This document shows, piece after piece, positions 9,083 to 17,972 of a DNA stretch of 64,000 bases (its first letter is position 1; each line of letters starts with the position of its first letter). The notes under the pieces are model-generated. The model was given only the letters and a program-made list of their open reading frames with translations. It was not told the origin of the DNA and made no database searches. Location: positions 33,797-97,796 of the forward strand of contig CAJCJH010000014.1 in NCBI GenBank assembly GCA_903970615.1, in the 5' to 3' direction. The position numbers were made by a program, and so were the translations under genes. This DNA is from Rhodospirillales bacterium. Lineage in GTDB: Bacteria; Pseudomonadota; Gammaproteobacteria; Nevskiales; Nevskiaceae.

Positions 9083-12000
9083 ATGAAACGCGCTGTTCTG
9101 CTGCTGCCGGCACGGCGCAGCTTTACCGATTTCCGCACCGGCCAGTTGCTCGCGCAGCTGCAAAAACTGCAACCGTCGATCGCACAACTTCGCGTGCACG
9201 AATTTTTTCTGGTCGATGCGGATTCCGCAATCAGCGTCGCCGATTTGCAGCCGCTGCTCGGCGAAACTGCGGACGATTTTGAAAGCGCCGCGCTCGCGCT
9301 TTACGTGGTGCCGCGCCTCGGCACTTTATCGCCGTGGTCGAGCAAGGCCACCGACATCGCGCGCGTTTGCGGGCTTAAAGGTGTGCACCGCATCGAACGC
9401 GGCCGGGCTTATCTGTTTGCCGGAATCGATACGCTACCGGCTGCATGCTGGAACGAACTGCACGATCCGATGACCGAAAGCGTGCTGAGCAAAACGGATG
9501 AGCTGCGCGGCATTTTCGTGGTACAGCCGCCGCGTCCTTTGCGCCGTGTCGATCTGCTGAAGTCTGGTCGTGCAGCACTCGAAAGTGCCAATAAAGACTG
9601 GGGTCTGGCGCTGTCGGATCGTGAGATCGATTTCCTCGTCGCGCATTTCGTCGAAGCCCAGCGCAACCCCAGCGACGCCGAACTGATGATGTTCGCGCAG
9701 ATCAATTCCGAGCATTGCCGGCACAAGATTTTCAACGGCAATTTCGAGATCGACGACGAGCCGCAAACGCACACGCTGTTCGAGATGATCAAGCTCAGCT
9801 ACGCCGCCGCGCCGGAAGGCGTGCTGTCCGCGTACAGCGATAACGCGGCGGTGATTCGTGGCCATCGCGCCGAGCGCTTGTTCGCCGATCCCGCCGATCA
9901 TGCGTATGCGATGCACGATGAAAACGTACACATGCTGATGAAAGTGGAAACGCACAATCATCCCACTGGCATCTCGCCGCACGCGGGTGCGGCCACCGGC
10001 GCCGGCGGCGAAATCCGCGACGAGGCTGCCACTGGGCGTGGCGCGCGGCCCAAAGCCGGGCTTGCCGGTTTCACCGTTTCCAATCTGCGTATTCCCGGTT
10101 TTGAACAGCCCTGGGAACAGGATTTCGGCAAGCCTGCGCATATCGCCTCGGCGCTCAACATCATGCTCGATGGCCCGCTCGGTGCCGCCGCGTACAACAA
10201 CGAATTCGGCCGGCCGAATCTCACCGGTTACTTCCGCACGTTTGAAGCGCAACTGCCCGATGGTGGCTTTCGCGGATTCCACAAACCCATAATGATTGCT
10301 GGTGGCTACGGCAATATCCGCGATGCCGATGTGATCAAGCAGGCAGTGCCGATCGGCGCGAAGCTGCTGGTGCTCGGCGGCCCGGCGATGTTGATCGGCC
10401 TCGGCGGCGGTGCGGCGTCTTCGATGGCAACGGGCGCCAGCACGCAGGCGCTGGATTTCGCTTCGGTGCAGCGCGCCAACCCGGAACTCGAACGCCGTTG
10501 CCAGGAAGTCATCGATGCCTGCTGGGCGCTCGGCGAGCATAACCCGATCCTCTCCATCCACGATGTCGGCGCCGGTGGTTTATCCAACGCTTTGCCGGAA
10601 CTGGTGCATGCGGATGATCGCGGCGGCCACTTCCGCCTGCGCGATATTGCCTGCGCCGATCCGGGTTTAAGCCCGATGGAAATCTGGTGCAACGAAGCGC
10701 AGGAGCGCTATGTGCTCGCGGTGCTTCCCGCCTCGGTGCCAGTGATTGCTGGCCTCTGCGAGCGCGAGCGTTGCCCGTTGGCGATCGTCGGCGAAGCCAC
10801 GGCCGAGCGCGTCTTGCGGATGGAAGATCAGCACACACGGGATACGCCGGATCATCTGCCGGTCGAAATGCCGATGCCGGTGCTGCTCGGCAAAGCGCCG
10901 CGCTTGCAGCGCAAGAGTCAGCGCGCGACGGTGCAGTTCCCGGACTTCGATCATCGTAAGCTCAATCTCGATGAGGCGATCGAGCGCGTGCTGCGGCTGC
11001 CTTCTGTGGCGAGCAAACAGTTCCTGATTACGATCGGTGATCGCACCGTTGGCGGACTCACCGTGCGCGATCAGATGGTCGGCCCGTGGCAGGTGCCGGT
11101 GGCCGATTGTGCCGTCACGGCGACCGGCTTCACCGCGTTCACGGGTGAGGCGATGGCGATGGGTGAACGGCCGTTGAGCGCGCTGCTTGATGCTTCTTCG
11201 TCCGGCCGCATGGCGGTCGGCGAGGCGATCACCAACATTGCGGCTGCGAGTATCCGCAAACTCAGCGACATTCGACTCTCGGCGAACTGGATGGCCGCGG
11301 CGGGCGAAGGCGACGAAGATGCGCGGCTATACGACACGGTGCGCGCCGTCGGTGCCGAGCTGTGCCCCGCACTCGGTATTGCGATTCCGGTCGGCAAGGA
11401 TTCGCTGTCGATGCGCACGGTCTGGCAGCAGGATGGCGCGGCACGCAAGCAGTCTTCGCCGCTGACGGTGGTCATTACTGCGTTCGCGCCGGTGGCGGAT
11501 GTGCGCAAATCGCTGACGCCGCAGCTGCGCACGGATTGCGGCGATACGCGGCTGTTGCTGGTGGATCTTGGCAACGGCAAAAATCGTCTTGGCGCATCCG
11601 CGCTGGCACAGGTTTACGGCGCATTCGGCGGCGCACCGGCCGATCTCGACGATCCCGAACACCTGCGCGCGGCGTTCGATCTGATTCAAGCATTCAATGC
11701 GAACTGCAAGTTGCTGGCGTATCACGATCGCAGCGACGGCGGCCTGTTCGTCGCACTTTGCGAGATGGCATTCGCCGGTCATTGCGGACTCGATATCAAT
11801 CTCGAGGCGCTCGGCGAAGATGCCATCGCCGCCTTGTTCAACGAAGAGCTCGGCATGCTGCTGCAAGTGCGCGCAGACGATGCCAAAACCATTTGCGCGG
11901 CGTTCCACGAAGCGGGCCTCGCCATTGCAGTGCTCGGGGTGCCGACGGCGGATGATCGCATTGCCTTGCATCACGGCCCACGCGCCTTGTTCGCACGCTC

Positions 12001-12955
12001 GCGCGAAGCGCTCTACAAAACCTGGGCGGAAACCAGTGCGCGGATGACTGCGTTGCGCGATCATCCCGATTGCGCGCGCGAAGAATTCGAGCGCGCCGGC
12101 GATGTGGCCGATCCCGGCTTAAGCCTGAAGCTGAGCTTCACGCCGAGCGCGCCGCCCGCCGCGCCCGCCGTCAACACCGCGAAGCCGCGCGTCGCTATCC
12201 TGCGCGAGCAAGGCGTCAACGGCCAGATCGAAATGGCATATGCGTTTCAGCTGGCCGGGTTTGAAAGTATCGACGTCCACATGAGCGATATTCTCGAAGG
12301 CCGCATCACGCTGGACAACTTCTCCGGGCTTGCGGCCTGCGGCGGATTTTCCTACGGCGATGTGCTCGGTGCGGGCCAGGGCTGGGCCAATTCGATTTTG
12401 TTGAATTCACGCGCGCGCGAGCAATTTCAGGCATTTCTGGCACGCGACGATCGCTTTGCACTCGGCGTCTGCAACGGTTGCCAGATGTTTGCCGCGCTCA
12501 AGGATATCGTGCCCGGCGCTGAGCACTGGCCTGCATTCCGGCGCAACCGCTCCGAGCAATTCGAAGCGCGCTGGGGCGAAGTCGAAATCCTCGAAGGCCG
12601 TTCGCTGCTGTTCGCCGGCATGGCCGGTTCGCGCATGCCGATTGCGATTGCGCACGGCGAAGGCCGCGCCGAGTTTGGCGATTTATCGAGCCTGCAAAAA
12701 TTGAAAGACGGCCGGCAGATTGCGATGCGCTTCATCGATCATCACGGCGAAGTGGCGACGCGCTATCCGCAGAATCCAAATGGCTCGCCCGAAGGCCTGA
12801 CTTCCGTCTGCAACGTCGATGGCCGCGTAACGATTTTGATGCCGCATCCGGAGCGAACCATCGCTGGGTCTGTAGGTTCGTGGTGGCCGCAGAAGTTTGA
12901 ACGCGCGACGCCGTGGCTGGAGATTTTTATCAATGCGCGGAGGTTCGTTGGCTGA
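9083..12955 (+). CDS. purL: PurL phosphoribosylformylglycinamidine synthase
   Basis: Large single-chain enzyme of purine synthesis that converts FGAR to FGAM with glutamine and ATP. It has 1290 residues from this start, close to the 1295 of E. coli. Visible parts are the N-terminal PurS-like domain, the linker with NSEHCRHKIFNG, two AIRS-like ATP-binding halves (HNHPTGISPHAGAATG; DRTVGGLTVRDQMVGPWQ) and a C-terminal class I glutamine amidotransferase with Cys1130 in GVCNGCQM and the His-x-Glu of PHPERTIAG. Earlier in-frame ATGs exist at 9044 (overlapping the upstream stop) and 9059; 9083 best matches the family N-terminus and has GGGA upstream. Confidence 0.97.
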   Translation: MKRAVLLLPARRSFTDFRTGQLLAQLQKLQPSIAQLRVHEFFLVDADSAISVADLQPLLGETADDFESAALALYVVPRLGTLSPWSSKATDIARVCGLKGVHRIERGRAYLFAGIDTLPAACWNELHDPMTESVLSKTDELRGIFVVQPPRPLRRVDLLKSGRAALESANKDWGLALSDREIDFLVAHFVEAQRNPSDAELMMFAQINSEHCRHKIFNGNFEIDDEPQTHTLFEMIKLSYAAAPEGVLSAYSDNAAVIRGHRAERLFADPADHAYAMHDENVHMLMKVETHNHPTGISPHAGAATGAGGEIRDEAATGRGARPKAGLAGFTVSNLRIPGFEQPWEQDFGKPAHIASALNIMLDGPLGAAAYNNEFGRPNLTGYFRTFEAQLPDGGFRGFHKPIMIAGGYGNIRDADVIKQAVPIGAKLLVLGGPAMLIGLGGGAASSMATGASTQALDFASVQRANPELERRCQEVIDACWALGEHNPILSIHDVGAGGLSNALPELVHADDRGGHFRLRDIACADPGLSPMEIWCNEAQERYVLAVLPASVPVIAGLCERERCPLAIVGEATAERVLRMEDQHTRDTPDHLPVEMPMPVLLGKAPRLQRKSQRATVQFPDFDHRKLNLDEAIERVLRLPSVASKQFLITIGDRTVGGLTVRDQMVGPWQVPVADCAVTATGFTAFTGEAMAMGERPLSALLDASSSGRMAVGEAITNIAAASIRKLSDIRLSANWMAAAGEGDEDARLYDTVRAVGAELCPALGIAIPVGKDSLSMRTVWQQDGAARKQSSPLTVVITAFAPVADVRKSLTPQLRTDCGDTRLLLVDLGNGKNRLGASALAQVYGAFGGAPADLDDPEHLRAAFDLIQAFNANCKLLAYHDRSDGGLFVALCEMAFAGHCGLDINLEALGEDAIAALFNEELGMLLQVRADDAKTICAAFHEAGLAIAVLGVPTADDRIALHHGPRALFARSREALYKTWAETSARMTALRDHPDCAREEFERAGDVADPGLSLKLSFTPSAPPAAPAVNTAKPRVAILREQGVNGQIEMAYAFQLAGFESIDVHMSDILEGRITLDNFSGLAACGGFSYGDVLGAGQGWANSILLNSRAREQFQAFLARDDRFALGVCNGCQMFAALKDIVPGAEHWPAFRRNRSEQFEARWGEVEILEGRSLLFAGMAGSRMPIAIAHGEGRAEFGDLSSLQKLKDGRQIAMRFIDHHGEVATRYPQNPNGSPEGLTSVCNVDGRVTILMPHPERTIAGSVGSWWPQKFERATPWLEIFINARRFVG

Positions 12956-13036
12956 GAGATTTATAGCTGCAGAAGCTGCCGTCCACGGTGGCGCGCATAT
13001 CAAGACAGGCAATGATCGTCCATTGCAGATCCATCT

Positions 13037-13168
13037 TCATATACCGCTCGACGACGGTGCATTGTGAAGCCGCTGGCCGCTAAGACTCTGGAGGTCTTGG
13101 CCGGTGGTCTCATCGGTTGCGTTCTGCAATTCAGCGGCAGTGGCTGGTCTATCTGTCGGAACCGTCAT
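13037..13168 (-). CDS. Possible translation-coupled 43-residue ORF downstream of the AraC-type gene
   Basis: The ATG overlaps the regulator's TGA as ATGA, and GGAGAAC inside the regulator's last codons sits at good distance as a ribosome-binding site. The product is polar (begins MTVPTDRPATAAELQNAT, ends NAPSSSGI), with no signal peptide, helix or motif I recognise. It may be a real small protein or chance. The rest of 12956-13036 holds nothing I can identify. Confidence 0.3.
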   Translation of the reverse strand: MTVPTDRPATAAELQNATDETTGQDLQSLSGQRLHNAPSSSGI

Positions 13169-14163
13169 CTGTTCTCCAGTAAAAACTCTCCTACCGTTTT
13201 TCCAGTCCACGCCTTGAATGCACGCGCAAATGCGCTGGGTGAAGTAAAGCCCAGAAGATAACCTACCTGCTTTGGCGCCATGCGGCCAGAACGCAGATAT
13301 TCGCATGCGAGATCCAAGCGAAATTCATCCTTGATGGCCTGATAGCTTTTTCCGCTGGCAATAAGCTGGCGCCGCAGAGTGCTGGTAGAAATACCTAAAG
13401 ACGCACATGCCTTTTCGAGATTCGGCAAATTCCCGGGTGTTTCCAGAAACATGCTGCGAAGCTGGCTACGCAGCGCCCCTGCTTCAGGAGTAGAGCGCAT
13501 CACCGCGCGACAATGCTGCGTGCAGATGGTGAATAACTCTTCATTTCCGGTTTGAATCGGCGCATCCAGATCGGGTCGAAGAATTCTGAATGCGGTCTGT
13601 CGAGCACCGAACTCGATTGGACATTTACAGAATGCTTCATACAGTACACGGTGTGGTGGCTCGGAATAGGACAGTGAAATCCTTCCCAGGACAGGTTTGA
13701 TGCCAGTAATGTCCTGAACCAGCTTCATTCCCTGAACCAATAATTCCTCGGTTTCGAATCGCTGCAGGCTGCCAAGCTTTGGCGCCGATGAAATGATGAG
13801 TTCATAGCCGGGTGAGATATCCTGATAAGTCTCAACATTGATGGGTGTTCCCACGATCGAGTTGCTGTAATCGACCCACACGGACAATGCCTGGCGCAAA
13901 GAACTTGCAGAAAGCATTGCGTAACCCAGAATGCCAAATTCGCCGACATTGATGGTGTCGCCAAGTAAAAAAGCGATGCCCGGGTTTTGGGTCAGCTTCA
14001 TCATGTTTGCGATTACGGCGTGATATTGCTCCAGCGAAATCAGATATTCCGGATCGGCGACAAGCGAGGCATCAATCTGTGTTCCGTCGAGTAGGCGCTT
14101 CGCACTTATTCCATGTCGCTTCAAGAATTTCAGATAACCAACAACTTTTGTTGCTCGAAACAT
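13165..14163 (-). CDS. AraC-family transcriptional regulator
   Basis: A 332-residue regulator. The N-terminal two thirds match the arabinose-binding-type ligand domain of the OruR/MmoR-like subgroup (LISLEQYHAVIANMM, NVGEFGILGYAMLSASSL, LSYSEPPHRVLYE, CPIEFGARQTAFRI). The C-terminus carries two helix-turn-helix units (about residues 245-330) with LEKACASLGISTSTLRRQL and VGYLLGFTSPSAFARAFKAW. It is transcribed away from the SRPBCC/SnoaL/AveC-like genes, and the shared 210-base region contains spaced repeats, so it most likely controls that operon in response to a small molecule. Its DNA is clearly less GC-rich than purL before it. Confidence 0.9.
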   Translation of the reverse strand: MFRATKVVGYLKFLKRHGISAKRLLDGTQIDASLVADPEYLISLEQYHAVIANMMKLTQNPGIAFLLGDTINVGEFGILGYAMLSASSLRQALSVWVDYSNSIVGTPINVETYQDISPGYELIISSAPKLGSLQRFETEELLVQGMKLVQDITGIKPVLGRISLSYSEPPHRVLYEAFCKCPIEFGARQTAFRILRPDLDAPIQTGNEELFTICTQHCRAVMRSTPEAGALRSQLRSMFLETPGNLPNLEKACASLGISTSTLRRQLIASGKSYQAIKDEFRLDLACEYLRSGRMAPKQVGYLLGFTSPSAFARAFKAWTGKTVGEFLLENR

Positions 14164-14213
14164 TCACGCGGCTCGTATCAAAAAAGAAAATCAGGACAAA
14201 TGCTGTTGACGAA

Positions 14214-14244
14214 TTATGTACATAAAATGAATAGTTTTGTACAT
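14214..14244. promoter_or_regulatory. Direct repeat with 21-base spacing, candidate AraC-type operator
   Basis: TTATGTACAT at 14214-14223 and TTTTGTACAT at 14235-14244 share nine of ten bases and are exactly 21 bases apart, two helical turns, as expected for a tandem-bound AraC-family protein. TTGACG at 14206-14211 could be a -35 element, but no convincing -10 was found at standard spacing. The surrounding sequence is markedly AT-rich. Confidence 0.5.
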
Positions 14245-14373
14245 CATTCGTGGGTCGAAGCCAGATTCAGTTCACGTATGATTAGTGACATTCGAGGAGC
14301 AAAAAAGCGTCAATTATTTTGCCTTGGGCACGTTTGAGAATCAGCAGATGTGCAAAAAAGGAGTATTGAAAAA

Positions 14374-14886
14374 ATGAAATTCAATCGTGTCCGTGTTCAG
14401 CTTTGTAATGACGTGCCGGTGGCCGCGGCGGACTATTGGGAAATATTGCTGGATTGGCCCGGTATCAAGAAATGGATGCCGGATATGGACAAGGGTGGTC
14501 CTGTGCCGCTGCTTCGATCGCCGTTAAAGGAAGGGCACGAAGTAGGAAAACTGCCCTGCACACGCAACTGCATTTTTGATGTATCCGGCTTGCCTCCAGG
14601 CATTGCGATACCCGAGTGTGTGCCCGAAACGCTGCTGCATGTCGATCATGTCGCTCGATTTATTTATTACAACATGGAGGGCGAGGGCCCTTTCGGCCTG
14701 CGAAACTACCTGGCGACAACAGAGGTTGACGAAATTAGCCCAACTCTTTCTCGAGTTACCTGCGCGGGTCGCTTCGACCTTCCTGAAGGCGCGCCTACTG
14801 ATTTAGTTAAAGGAGTCATTGAAGCGGTTTACGCCAGCATCCTGAATGACATTCCTAAATTGATTGTCAAGCAGTCGTCGAAATAA
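14374..14886 (+). CDS. SRPBCC-fold protein (polyketide cyclase/dehydrase-like)
   Basis: A 170-residue soluble protein. The segment DVPVAAADYWEILLDWPGIK followed by KWMPDM is the typical start of an SRPBCC (START-like) hydrophobic-pocket domain, and the rest keeps the alternating beta pattern and a long C-terminal helix (VKGVIEAVYASILNDIPKLI). Such proteins bind or cyclise hydrophobic ligands; no catalytic residue can be assigned. The ATG has AGGAG ten bases upstream; an in-frame GTG at 14350 is less likely. It is the first gene of a tight three-gene operon (gaps of 16 and 10 bases) opposite the AraC-type gene. Confidence 0.82.
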   Translation: MKFNRVRVQLCNDVPVAAADYWEILLDWPGIKKWMPDMDKGGPVPLLRSPLKEGHEVGKLPCTRNCIFDVSGLPPGIAIPECVPETLLHVDHVARFIYYNMEGEGPFGLRNYLATTEVDEISPTLSRVTCAGRFDLPEGAPTDLVKGVIEAVYASILNDIPKLIVKQSSK

Positions 14887-14902
14887 TTGCCCGAGATCAG
14901 CA

Positions 14903-15340
14903 ATGAATCAGATTGAAGATCGTCTCGAAATTCTCGAACTCACGGCGCGCTATGCGTACTACGTCGATACGTTTCAGACCGAAAAGATCATGATGCTGTG
15001 GGCAGATGATGCCGTGTTTGACGAATCACGCGTTGGTACTGGTCTGCACAAAGGTGCCGCCGAAATACGTGCGTTCTTCGAAGGCCTCACTAAAATCATC
15101 ACTCATCAGGCGCATATCACCTCTAATCATCTGATTGAAGAAATCAACGATACCGTAGCGAAGGCGATTGTATTTTCACTGGTCGAAGCGGTGACTATCG
15201 CCGGCAACATGCGCGCGGTCGTTTATTACGCCGATGACTACGTCAAGCAGAACGGCCGTTGGGTTTTTCGATCGCGCGTCATACATCCCTTGATGCCATT
15301 CGATACCGAGGCAATGGCCAAGGCAAACGAAAAAGTATGA
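14903..15340 (+). CDS. SnoaL/NTF2-like protein
   Basis: A 145-residue NTF2-fold protein. The opening DRLEILELTARYAYYVDTFQ, then MMLWADDAVFDES and AEIRAFFEGL match the SnoaL_4-type pattern seen in aldol cyclases, scytalone-dehydratase-like enzymes and ring-hydroxylating accessory subunits. Asp/His pairs expected near the pocket (D21, H61 and H64 of the ITHQAHIT stretch) are present. It begins 16 bases after the SRPBCC gene and ends 10 bases before the AveC-like gene. Substrate unknown; a cyclisation or dehydration step on a lipid or polyketide-like compound is inference from the neighbours. Confidence 0.82.
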   Translation: MNQIEDRLEILELTARYAYYVDTFQTEKIMMLWADDAVFDESRVGTGLHKGAAEIRAFFEGLTKIITHQAHITSNHLIEEINDTVAKAIVFSLVEAVTIAGNMRAVVYYADDYVKQNGRWVFRSRVIHPLMPFDTEAMAKANEKV

Positions 15341-15350
15341 GAGGGAATTG

Positions 15351-16463
15351 ATGTCTGCTCAGCAAGACTATCCAGCGTTTGAATCGTCTGACGCGCGCAG
15401 AGAAATTACATCGATCTCCGGGGCGCCGCCGTCGCCAGTCAAGCTTTGGGCAGGCATAGGCACGATCATCCTGAGCATATTCGCGTGGACATTGTTTCAA
15501 TGGATCACCTCACCTTACTTCAAACCAGCACCTGCCGGTGATGATCCGATCTCGCCGAAAACCTTGATGCTGGTTCACATCACCGACATTTTCTGCGGCG
15601 TCTTTTCGTTCGGATTTCTCTTTTGGTTCATCGCAAAACCCTGGCGAAAACAAGGTGAACTTACCTGGGACGGCATGCTTGCACTGGTATTCGTCACCGA
15701 ATGGGTGCTCGATCCAATCTGCAACTACTTCAACTTCACGTTCTCATACAACGCTCACTTCATAAATATGGGCTCGTGGGCATCCTTTCTTCCCGGGTGG
15801 CAATCGCCGGGAATGGAGAACTTTCCTGAGCCGTTATTTCTGATGGGCGGAATCTATCTCTGGTGGACCACGATCAACGTGCTCGCTGCAGGCTGGACCA
15901 TGAAGAAGCTGCGCGCGTGGCTTCCACAGTATTCGATTTTCATACATGCACTGATTGCCTATATCGTGATCGTCGTATTGGACATGGCTCTTGAACTGCC
16001 AGCAGTCTGGCTCGACCTATTCGCTTATTCCGGCGCGCCGGCATCGGTCACGTTGTGGGCGGGTCAGCCGCAACAGTTTCCGATTTACGAAACCCTGTTC
16101 ATGAATTTTAACTACATTACTATTGCGCTATTGCGCCACTACCGCGACGACAAGGGCTTGACAATGGTGGAACGCGGTGTCGACAAAATTACGCTGTCCA
16201 AGCCGAAACAGAAGGTGCTTCGGTTTCTTGCAGTGGCCGGTTTCGTCAACACCTCCTATTTTATTACTTATTTCATGCCCTATAACTGGATGGCGATGCA
16301 GGCGGATACTTTCCCGGCCTACAAATCCTATATGCGCTATGGGATTTGTGGCAAAGGCACACCTTACGCCTGCCCCAGCCGTGAAGTACCGATACCGAGT
16401 AAGAGATCGCTGGCAATCCCACCCGATGATGTACGCCTTTCCACGGAAGCGAGACGCAACTAG
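15351..16463 (+). CDS. AveC-like (spirocyclase family) integral membrane protein
   Basis: A 370-residue polytopic membrane protein with about seven hydrophobic segments. Recognised features of the AveC family are EWVLDPICNYFNFTFSYN (residues 117-134), NMGSWASFLPGWQSPG (139-154) and NFPEPLFLM (157-165). In Streptomyces avermitilis AveC acts in spiroketal formation and dehydration during avermectin synthesis; most relatives have unknown substrates. Polar residues inside membrane segments (D121, E215, Y226) are candidate catalytic groups. GAGGGA precedes the ATG. It closes the three-gene operon; no polyketide synthase is nearby, so a role in avermectin-like chemistry is not implied. Confidence 0.75.
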   Translation: MSAQQDYPAFESSDARREITSISGAPPSPVKLWAGIGTIILSIFAWTLFQWITSPYFKPAPAGDDPISPKTLMLVHITDIFCGVFSFGFLFWFIAKPWRKQGELTWDGMLALVFVTEWVLDPICNYFNFTFSYNAHFINMGSWASFLPGWQSPGMENFPEPLFLMGGIYLWWTTINVLAAGWTMKKLRAWLPQYSIFIHALIAYIVIVVLDMALELPAVWLDLFAYSGAPASVTLWAGQPQQFPIYETLFMNFNYITIALLRHYRDDKGLTMVERGVDKITLSKPKQKVLRFLAVAGFVNTSYFITYFMPYNWMAMQADTFPAYKSYMRYGICGKGTPYACPSREVPIPSKRSLAIPPDDVRLSTEARRN

Positions 16464-16727
16464 CCGGGTAGCCGTGTCTATCCGGCAGCACACAATTTAA
16501 TCATCATGAGTACTGATACGAAGCGGGGCGGATGTGGCAACAGCTATCACACAGGCGGCAATATTGAGTTGCGCTGAACTGATTGTTCTAACCGGCAAGC
16601 CCGACAGTTCGTAGGATGTTCGCCGGCCTCGCATGTCGACCATCAATCTCTCGGCGGCGACTACCGATCTGCGGCGATGTGCGCAGATGATCCGTAACGT
16701 GAAATCACTCGTTCTCAGAGAGTCAAC
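16464..16727. other. 264-base gap without recognisable gene
   Basis: No convincing coding sequence, terminator or operator was seen. It separates the AveC-like gene from the ketopantoate-reductase-like gene, so the latter probably has its own promoter here, although I could not place it. Confidence 0.5.
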
Positions 16728-17771
16728 ATGCAGAAGAAATCCTCGGTCGTTATCGTCGGCGTCGGCTCGATGGGTCTGATCACGGGTTATCACCTGAGTC
16801 TGGCTGGCGCGGATGTCACCTTTCTGGTGCGCCCTGCAAGGCTGGCGGCTCTGCGTTCGCCGCAAATCCTGTATTGCCACAACGATGGCCAGCTCAAGCC
16901 ATTCAGCCAATATCGGGCGATTTCGTCTGCGGCAGAAATCAAGACCGAATCACTGGATTTCGTTCTCGTGACGCTCGATGGTGCCTCCGCACGAACATCC
17001 GAAGGAAGTGAGCTGCTGTGCGCCATCGGTCGAGCCATTCGCGCGAGTAGCGCAATATTGATAATCGGCGGTGTCGGCGTCGGCCTGCTTGAACACACAC
17101 TGGCGATGACCGCGCTGCCGCCGGAACGGGTGCTACAGGGCCTACTCGGCTTGCTGAGCTATCCCGTGGCTGGCGCGAAGTTTCCGGTGAAGCCGCCGGA
17201 AAGAGCGGACCAGATCGAGCGCGCGGGCACGGCCTACGTTCAATTTCCAAGCAAGGTGGGTTTCGTCATGGAAGGCCGCCACCGTCAAGCAGCAAAGGCC
17301 TTCGCCGCACTTTACGATCGCTGTGGTAGCTCTCGTTGCAGCGTTATCAGCAGCAAGCTTTTCAATGTGATCACAAACGTGCCTTTTCCGGTGTTCGCCA
17401 TCAGCGAGATCGCCGGCTGGCCGCCGTTCGGCGAGCTTGCTCGGAACCGGCAGCTGTGGCGGCTCAACACGCGAGCACAGGCCGAAATCAGCCGCCTTAA
17501 ACAGCATGGATGGGTCGGCAAATTGGTGGCGCTTGTTTTAACCGACAAGATGCAGCTCAAGCTCAATCAAAAATTGGAAAAGGATTCGCTACCGCTGGAT
17601 TTCCAGGCCTTCAACCGCTTTCATCACGGCGGCAAGGTCCAAGCGCAGGACATCGAGATCATGCAGAACTGCGTCGCCATAGGCATCCAACAGGGATTCG
17701 CAATGTCGGCTCTGAAAGAGGTCTTGGCCCGGCTCGATGCGCATAAGAAAGCGCAGGCCGGTATTGAATGA
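16728..17771 (+). CDS. Ketopantoate reductase (ApbA/PanE) family oxidoreductase
   Basis: A 347-residue NADPH-dependent reductase of the 2-dehydropantoate 2-reductase superfamily. The nucleotide-binding motif GVGSMG is at residues 11-16. The C-terminal domain keeps the K...N pattern (SSKLFNVITNVPFPVF) in place of the usual catalytic Lys/Asn pair, and a buried helix bundle follows. Sequence around the active site is divergent from true PanE, and its setting beside AveC-like genes suggests reduction of another 2-oxo or beta-keto compound. AGAGAG precedes the ATG. Confidence 0.8.
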   Translation: MQKKSSVVIVGVGSMGLITGYHLSLAGADVTFLVRPARLAALRSPQILYCHNDGQLKPFSQYRAISSAAEIKTESLDFVLVTLDGASARTSEGSELLCAIGRAIRASSAILIIGGVGVGLLEHTLAMTALPPERVLQGLLGLLSYPVAGAKFPVKPPERADQIERAGTAYVQFPSKVGFVMEGRHRQAAKAFAALYDRCGSSRCSVISSKLFNVITNVPFPVFAISEIAGWPPFGELARNRQLWRLNTRAQAEISRLKQHGWVGKLVALVLTDKMQLKLNQKLEKDSLPLDFQAFNRFHHGGKVQAQDIEIMQNCVAIGIQQGFAMSALKEVLARLDAHKKAQAGIE

Positions 17772-17972
17772 TGCGGCGCTGTATTCAATCGCAAAAGCTT
17801 GACCGTCTCACCCGCAGGCTTCCACATGATGTCTTCGAGCATATCGATAACTATCACGCAACGAGTCACCGAACCCGCATCCAGAAAAAGAGCGAGAAGC
17901 GGCGCCGTTGAGCGTATCAGCCCTTCGTCTTCGTTAACGAAATCCTATTCCCTCTTCACAACTCGCAAATAG

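Noticed and set aside
16497..16910. 137-codon minus-strand frame in the gap before the ketopantoate-reductase-like gene
   Set aside because: It overlaps the start of that gene, has no ribosome-binding site and a composition without protein-like features.
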